Below are positions 11,817 to 64,000 of a stretch of 64,000 bases of DNA, in pieces (the first letter of the stretch is position 1; each line of letters starts with the position of its first letter). Under the pieces are notes generated by a model. The model did not search any database. It had not been told where the DNA came from and saw only the letters and a program-made list of their open reading frames with translations. The DNA lies in NCBI RefSeq assembly GCF_034190915.1, contig NW_026947484.1, positions 74,169,482-74,233,481 of the forward strand. The letters run 5' to 3'. Made by a program: the position numbers and the translations under genes. This DNA is from Cavia porcellus (lineage: Eukaryota > Chordata > Mammalia > Rodentia > Caviidae).

Positions 11817-14371
11817 TTTATTCAAAATACATTTATAAAATTATATAGTAACTTAATGTAAAAAATAGGAAATTGGGTATGTTTTTAGCAATTTAGTGTT
11901 TCAACACAAAAATATACTTCCCTTCTAGGTTGGCTTCTTTTAGTGGTTTGAACATTTTTTTAATGTGTGTTTGCTGCTGCAGCAGACTGTAATTTCATTG
12001 CAGGCAGACAAGGAACTACAGTTTCATCCTTCTGAACACTTAAGAGATGGCTGAGACCTGTTTTGCAAATGGGGCACTCAGATTTGTTTGGTAAACCTGA
12101 AAACCAAAATGACTCCTATGGTTCAAAGTACACAAGGTTCTCATTTTAAAAAACATACACTGAAAGGATATGAAAATATGTATTTATTACCAACAAAGTA
12201 ACATTTCCAACACAGAGATTTTGACAATTATACATATGCACATACACAATAGCAGGACAAAATTACATTTTTTTCAAATACTAAAAGTTTATACTGCAAA
12301 GAAAATAGGCATATGTCCAAAAGACAATCAAAAAGCAGCAGGAAATCTTTTTTCTTACTTTGAGTATGGAAAACTTTTTAACAGACTCTCCGTAAGCAAA
12401 TCAGTGAAGATTTAGTCTCCAAAAAATGCCTGTCACTTTAATGTTTCATATATTTATCACATTATTCATCAAATTAGGCCTTTTATTTGACTTTTTACAA
12501 TTTGAATATAATTAAAAATCAACATTTGCAGAAAACATGAGATTTTAAGTCGCCGAGACTCTTAATACCCTAAGCCTTATTATTCCTCAAGAAGTTAAAA
12601 ATGATACATAATTTATCCTTCACAGCTCAAAATTCAAGGTAAAACCAAGTATTAGCTTTGTTCAGTATAGAAACACAAATGCTTACAAACAAGTTACGAA
12701 ATGTAAAATGTAAATGCAAATGTAAACTGAAATGTAATTGACCATTTTACTTTCAAATATGATTAATTTTCCAGCTTATTTTTCACATTAAGAGTTCATT
12801 TTGCAGAAACTGATGACTTGTACTAATTTAGACAATAAACTCTACCACAGAACATATTAGTAATATTATAGCAGAGAACAAAGCCAATAACATAAGTGTT
12901 TGGTAATATCCATGGACTCAATTATTACCAAGTTTTTCAGTGTTCTTGTTTAGTGAAAATATTTTAAAAACATTTTCGTACTTCATGCATTAGACAGTTT
13001 AAGGGAGGACTTTAAAAATTTTATTTATAAGGAAAAAATACTTTTCAAAGAGAAAAATGCCTAAGGGAGAGAATATAAACTCATAGATCATTATTTCTGA
13101 CCTAATAAGAATATAAATTTCAATGGTCATATAAGAACATGTAAAACTCAAACAATGCAACACTGCAACTTATGCAGCTATCTGACACAAAAATATAATT
13201 TTGTCATTACCAGCATGGAGCCAATCCAAATTCAAAGACATGTCCTTGGAATAGTCCATTTTCTCATAAGATTTATTTTTTAAAAGAATAGAACTCACTG
13301 GGCACTGTTAATTAATATACCTCAGAGGCAAGTGAGTAATTTCCTCATTTAATTCTTTCAAGATGAAAGAAAACAGTTTAAAACTAGATTTTCTAAGATA
13401 ATGGATAGATAAGGAATGAACTATTAGCTTAATTCTAAAACAGTACAGTTTTAAACAAATCAATGCCTTCTCTTCTTTCATAGCACTGAAAAATTTCAAA
13501 TATAAAGTGTAGAAACCAGTATATGAAATCTTAAGAAAATCTTACCAAAAATAATTATAAAAATGTTTTTTTAGAAGTTTAAAATACAATTGATTTTAAA
13601 TTAAAAAACAAAACAAGAAAAATCCACACACACTTTATCAGGTTATTCTTTAAAAACCCTTGTCACCTGATTTTATTCTGTCAATCTGTTGGCAGCATTT
13701 GGCATCATCTAGAGGCCACCTGGTGACATTTCAAGTAAGTCACACTATTGTTTTCTCAAGCCCAGTGCTTTCTCTTCTCTTTCCCATACTAATGCAATTA
13801 TAGCATCAAGTTTCATAAAATTTTTTTCACAGACCATAAAAATCCATTTCCTAGTGGAGATAATGTTTTTATAATAGAAAAATGAATATATTTGTCATAA
13901 ATTATTACTATACATTAGACATTTCCATATCAATTTTAAAAGATTAAATGTAACACTGGGATAAACTAGGTTTTAAGTTTTAGAGTCATCTTTAAGCTCT
14001 AAAAGTAACTAAAATTCTTCTTCAATTAAAGCTCAGGCTACTATGTGATTTATGATTAAGAACCCTAGTTCCATTGTATCTTTGATTTGCAATAATAACC
14101 ATCTTTAACGTTGGGAATCCAGGACTCACAGTCAGAATAATAAGGACACAAGTTCAACTAAGACTGAGACTTAACTATTCCCACCAGATGATGTTCCAGA
14201 GAACAGGGGTCTTTATGGTCTTTATTTCATCAACCTTTTGTATTTAAAAGCAGGTTTCAAAAAATAACCAATTTTCTATTTTAATAAATCTCTTAATTTT
14301 TATTCAGTTAAGCCAGTTATTAACAGAATTTAACAACAACAACAACTCTTAAAAGTTTCTTCTATTCACTT
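11817..14371 (-). other. SMC5: probable SMC5 3' UTR
   Basis: About 2.5 kb downstream of the stop with no recognisable SINE or L1, unlike everything left of it, which suggests constraint. AT-rich. Candidate AATAAA signals on the minus strand lie at 14221-14226 (proximal), 12183-12188 and 11817-11822 (distal). The human 3' UTR is of roughly this order as I recall. The true end is inferred. Confidence 0.5.
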
Positions 14372-60292
<45,921 letters not shown>

Positions 60293-60477
60293 TTAATTAT
60301 CACATATTCTCAGCTGAGATGATGTCTAAAGTTACCACATTCCTTCTGGCATTTGTGGGATAATCAGAAGTTCCAACAGTAGACATGTGAGATACTTAGA
60401 AGAATTTTTTTTACTGTGGTTATGATACTGCAGTTCTTTGTTTTTATAGAGGTTCTTTGTTTTTACATTGGTTCTGT

Positions 60478-61790
60478 CAATCCCAGACAGGGTAGACAGA
60501 ACCAATATAGTCAAAATGGTCATACTTCCACAGCTGAAGTACAAAGTTAATGTAATCCCAACTGAAACACCAACAGCTTTCCTCACAGAACTGGAGAAAA
60601 TAACCCTAAAAGTCATATGGAACCAGAGAGATCTAAAAGAACAAAGCCAATACTGGGCAGCAAAAGCAAGGAGGAGGTACAACAATCCAAGATTTCAAGT
60701 GTTACTACAAAGTTCCCACGGTAAAAACAGCATGGCACTGGCAAAAAGACTTATACATCAGTCGAACACAATGCAGGATGCAGAAACAACTCCACGCACA
60801 CTCTGCTGCTTGATCCTTGACAAAGGAGTCAAAAACTTACATTGAAAGAAAAAATCTCTTTAACAAACAATGCTATAAATATTGCCTATTCACATGCAGA
60901 AGGTTGAACCTAGAGCCAAATGTCTCACCATGTACTAAATTACAATCAAAGTAGATCAATGATCTAAATATTAAAATAGAAACTTAACTTGCTGGAAGCA
61001 GGCGAAATTCTTGAAGACACAGGCAAAGGCAAGACTTTCTGAACAGAACCTCAAAAGCACTAAGAATCAACAAATGGGATCATATTAAATTAAAAAGCTT
61101 CTGCACAGCAAAAGGAACAACCAACAGAATGAAGAGAAAGACAACCTACAAAATGGGAAAAATTTTGCCAGCTATTCCCCAGACATAGAACTAAAATCTA
61201 GACTGTATAAAGAACTCCAAAAGATTAGAGCCCTCAAAATAAAAGACCCAATCAACAAATGGGCAACTGAAACAAAGACACTTCTCAAAACAAGAAAGAC
61301 AAATTGCCAATAAATACATTAAAAAAAGTTCAACTCTGGTCAGAAAAGAAATGCAAAGTAAACCACCACTGAGATTTAATCTATCTTACTCCAGAAAAAA
61401 TCGCCATCGTCAAAAACTCAGGCAACAACGAACGCGAGCAGGAAGCAAGGGAAAAAGGAACCCTTTTACATTATTGGTAGGAATGCAAACTAGTACAATC
61501 ATTATGGAAATCAGTATGGAGATTCCTCAAAACCCTAAAACAAATTTCATCCGACCCAGCTATTCCCCTCTATTTTCCTGAAAGAGTTAAAGACATCGTA
61601 TTACAGTGACACACGTACACTCACGTCTCCATAGCATTCCCATAGCATTTCCAATACATAAAACTGTGGAAGCAGCCTTTATGACCCTCAACAGATGTAG
61701 TGGATACAGCAAATGTGTTCTTAATACACTACTCTACCATAAAGTAGCATAGTGTGAGTCTATGTAGGAAGACAGAGGCATCTTGAGGCC
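60478..61790 (+). mobile_element. L1 ORF2 3' fragment
   Basis: Reading frame 60468-60845 carries [19 protein letters not shown] and the following IWNQRDL ... YWAAKARRR pattern of the L1 ORF2 C-terminal half; later part to AATGGGCAACTGAAAC. Opposite to SMC5. Confidence 0.8.
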
Positions 61791-61794
61791 ATAA

Positions 61795-61860
61795 TGTTGG
61801 ACTCAGGGCCTTATACATGCTAGGCAGGTGCTCTCCCACAGAATTACAGCCCTATCCCCT
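61795..61860 (-). mobile_element. ID-like SINE fragment
   Basis: GACTCAGGGCCTTATACATGC ... GAATTACAGCCC. Confidence 0.5.
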
Positions 61861-62179
61861 CACTAACGGTTCTTGGACTATCTGGCAGTTTCATGAGAAA
61901 CAGGACACAGACAGTCTCAAAGTATCTCCATACAAACAATCATAAGGCGAAAACAGATCAGTTTTGCTATAGCTTGGTCTTTTTTTTTCAGTTGTTTTTA
62001 ATATCACGTATATTTATTAGAAAAGAAGAAAGTTATAAAATATCTTCATATCTTTCCTTAAAAAATTAGAAATAAGACAGAATAAAACCAAAAACAAATA
62101 GAAGAAAATAATAAAGATCAGAAAACACAATCCCTTATCAAAATACCAACATCAATTTTCATAAAAATTAACATTTTGA
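61861..62179. other. SMC5 intron, nothing recognised
   Basis: No supported feature. Confidence 0.4.
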
Positions 62180-62530
62180 GTCTTACATTTATGTAGAAAT
62201 AAAAGACTCAGTAGTCTAAACAACTTTGATAAAGGAACAAAATTAGAGCTCCAACCCTCCCCAATCCCATGACTTACCACAAAGCTACACCAATCATGAC
62301 AAAACGGCTCTGATATCAAGACAGACAAACCACCAAGGTACCAATATGAAGTCCCAAAGTAGATACCACATAACAGACAACTGATTTCTGGCAAAGATGC
62401 AAAAGCAATGAAGTGGAGAATGGACTGTACCCCCAATATACACTGGAACTGGATAGCCACGTGCAAAAAACCCAAACCTCATAGCACATCAAAAATTTCT
62501 TAAAACATCCCAAAGTCAACTCAGAATGGC
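62180..62530 (+). mobile_element. L1 ORF2 fragment
   Basis: CACAAAGCTACACCAATCATG ... CAACTGATTTCTGGCAAAGATG ... GGATAGCCACGTGCAAAA follows the ORF2 C-terminal order. Confidence 0.65.
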
Positions 62531-62739
62531 TCACAGTGGGTTAAAGTAAAGGCTGGTGTGATCTGAGTCACTGCTTTGGTCATTCTTTCTGGGACAAAAA
62601 GACCGCGACAAGATGTAGGAGAGAAGACAGCACCTACAGAGATGTTCAGTGAAGGGAGGCACTGGATTTGCTTCTGAACAGGCCATGTGGAAGACAAAGG
62701 AGGCCATTATGGCTCTTCTTTTTTAAACTATCTTAACTA

Positions 62740-62747
62740 TATATATA

Positions 62748-62785
<38 letters not shown>

Positions 62786-62786
62786 A
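62740..62786. repeat. (TA)n(CA)n microsatellite
   Basis: ATATATATATACATATATAC followed by (AC)n. Confidence 0.95.
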
Positions 62787-62789
62787 CAT

Positions 62790-64000
62790 ATGTTTTTTCC
62801 TTCAGCTTGTCACACTAATGAAACAATATGTTTACATAGACATGTCTTTATTTCACTAATAAGTATGTACTTAAGGCACATTCATTTACCTATAAGTGTC
62901 CAGTTATCATTCTTTATGGCTGAGTAGTATTTCACTATACAGAAATGCCACGTCTTTTTTATTCATTCCTCCGTCACTGAGCATTTAGATTGTTTCCAAG
63001 ATCTGGCTACTACAAACTATGCACATATATTGCTGTGTATATTGAGAAGATACTGAGAAGGGGAATAACTGGATTGAATATGACCTCCAACCCTAGTTTT
63101 TTGAGGAATCTCCATACTAATGTTCACGTTTGCAGCAGTATGCATTCCTACCAACAGTGAAAAAGGTTCCTTTTTCTTCAGAGCCCCTCCAGCATTTGTT
63201 ATTTGTTGATTTCTAAATAGTAGCCATTCTCTGCGGTGAGGTGAAATCTCAGCGTTGTTTTAATTTGCATCTCCTGAATGACCAGTGATGGTGAACATTT
63301 TTTCACATATTTACTTGCTATTTGTACTTCTTCATCTGAGAAGTGTGTGTTCATCTCAAATGCCCATTTTTGAATTGGGTCTTTGAATCTAGGAGGACTG
63401 ATATTTTTGAGTTTTTTATACATTCTCAATAGTAATCTTTTATCTAAGGAGTAGCTGGGAAACATTTTCTCCCACATTGTGGGTCGTTTCTTCACTCTGT
63501 TGGTGGTTTCTCTGGCTGTGCAAAAGCTTTTCAGTAGGATAAGATCCCATTTGTTGATTCTTTGTGCCATGTCCTATACAACTCGGTTTTATTCATTAAG
63601 TTTTTGCCTACACCAATTTCAAGAGTTTTACCTACTCTATCTTCTAGCAGATTTAATGTTTCTGTTTTAATATTAAGATCTTTAATCCATTCTGAGTTTA
63701 GCTTAGTACATGGTTAAAGATATGGGTCCACTTTTAATCTTTAGCATGTGGAAAGCCAGTTTTTCCAACACTATTAAAAACACTTTCTTTCAGTGAATGG
63801 CATCTCTGTCAAAGATGAGGTAGTTTAGTGTGTTTGCAGTTATTTCTGCATCTTCTAATCTACTCCACTGACCTTCAAGTCTGTTTTTTGGGCAGTACCA
63901 CATTGTTTTTATCACAGTAGCTTTATAGTATAATCTCAAGTCAGGGATTGTGATGCCCTGTCTTGTCTTTGTTGCCCAGGATTGCCTTTGCTATTGTAGG
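62790..64000 (-). mobile_element. L1 3' end and ORF2, continues past the window
   Basis: Reverse L1: the minus-strand frame 63199-63570 reads [16 protein letters not shown] ... [19 protein letters not shown], the ORF2 C-terminal region. Still ORF2 at the window edge. The best preserved coding block of any L1 here (123 codons). Confidence 0.85.

Noticed and set aside
60332..60685. 117-codon open frame on the minus strand, adjacent to an SMC5 exon
   Set aside because: Complement of an L1 ORF2 fragment; not part of SMC5.

Overview
The window is nuclear DNA from a mammal, almost certainly a rodent. It has AT-rich non-coding sequence, a gene split into short GT-AG exons, B1-type (7SL-derived) SINEs, tRNA-derived ID-like SINEs, B1-ID dimers, MaLR-type LTRs and LINE-1. 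The common SINE here (head GGGGATTTAGCTCAGTGGC, ending GGTACC plus poly-A) and the B1 copies with an internal duplication are not typical of mouse or rat. A non-muroid rodent (beaver/kangaroo-rat or squirrel side) is my inference, not a proof.

The only gene I can support is SMC5, on the minus strand. Fourteen consecutive coding exons lie between 60265 (upstream) and 14372 (stop codon). Their lengths sum to 1731 nt, which is 576 codons plus the stop. They join in one frame with consensus splice sites and no lesion. They encode the second half of the hinge, the returning coiled coil and the C-terminal ATPase head (SGGERS signature, Walker B with VVDE). If the human 25-exon structure holds, these are exons 12-25; exons 1-11 and the promoter lie to the right of the window. 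One of the exons is a 45-nt microexon at 18773-18817.

Layout: 1-11.8 kb is downstream intergenic DNA (by human synteny it should lead to KLF9, which is not in the window). It is full of old L1, SINEs, LTRs and a MER2-type fossil, and holds one orphan exon-like module on the plus strand at 5861-5909. From 11.8 to 14.37 kb is a SINE-free block that I read as the SMC5 3' UTR. From 14.37 to 21.25 kb lie eight exons with short introns. From 21.25 to 52.5 kb is a single 31.3-kb intron, a graveyard of retroelements: an almost complete but dead L1 (25.1-32.0 kb), a MaLR LTR plus internal region (37.2-39.3 kb), and a two-LTR class III-like endogenous retrovirus (43.95-50.8 kb) inserted into an L1 tail. 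From 52.5 to 60.3 kb lie six more exons. From 60.3 to 64 kb is intron with three L1 fragments.

No protein-coding gene other than SMC5 is supported. Open reading frames outside these exons are chance frames or decayed transposon pieces. The points most worth checking are the microexon next to a CA-repeat and a weak 5' splice site, the plus-strand exon-like module, the unclassified repeat with about 145-bp units, and the nested insertions that date the intron in layers.
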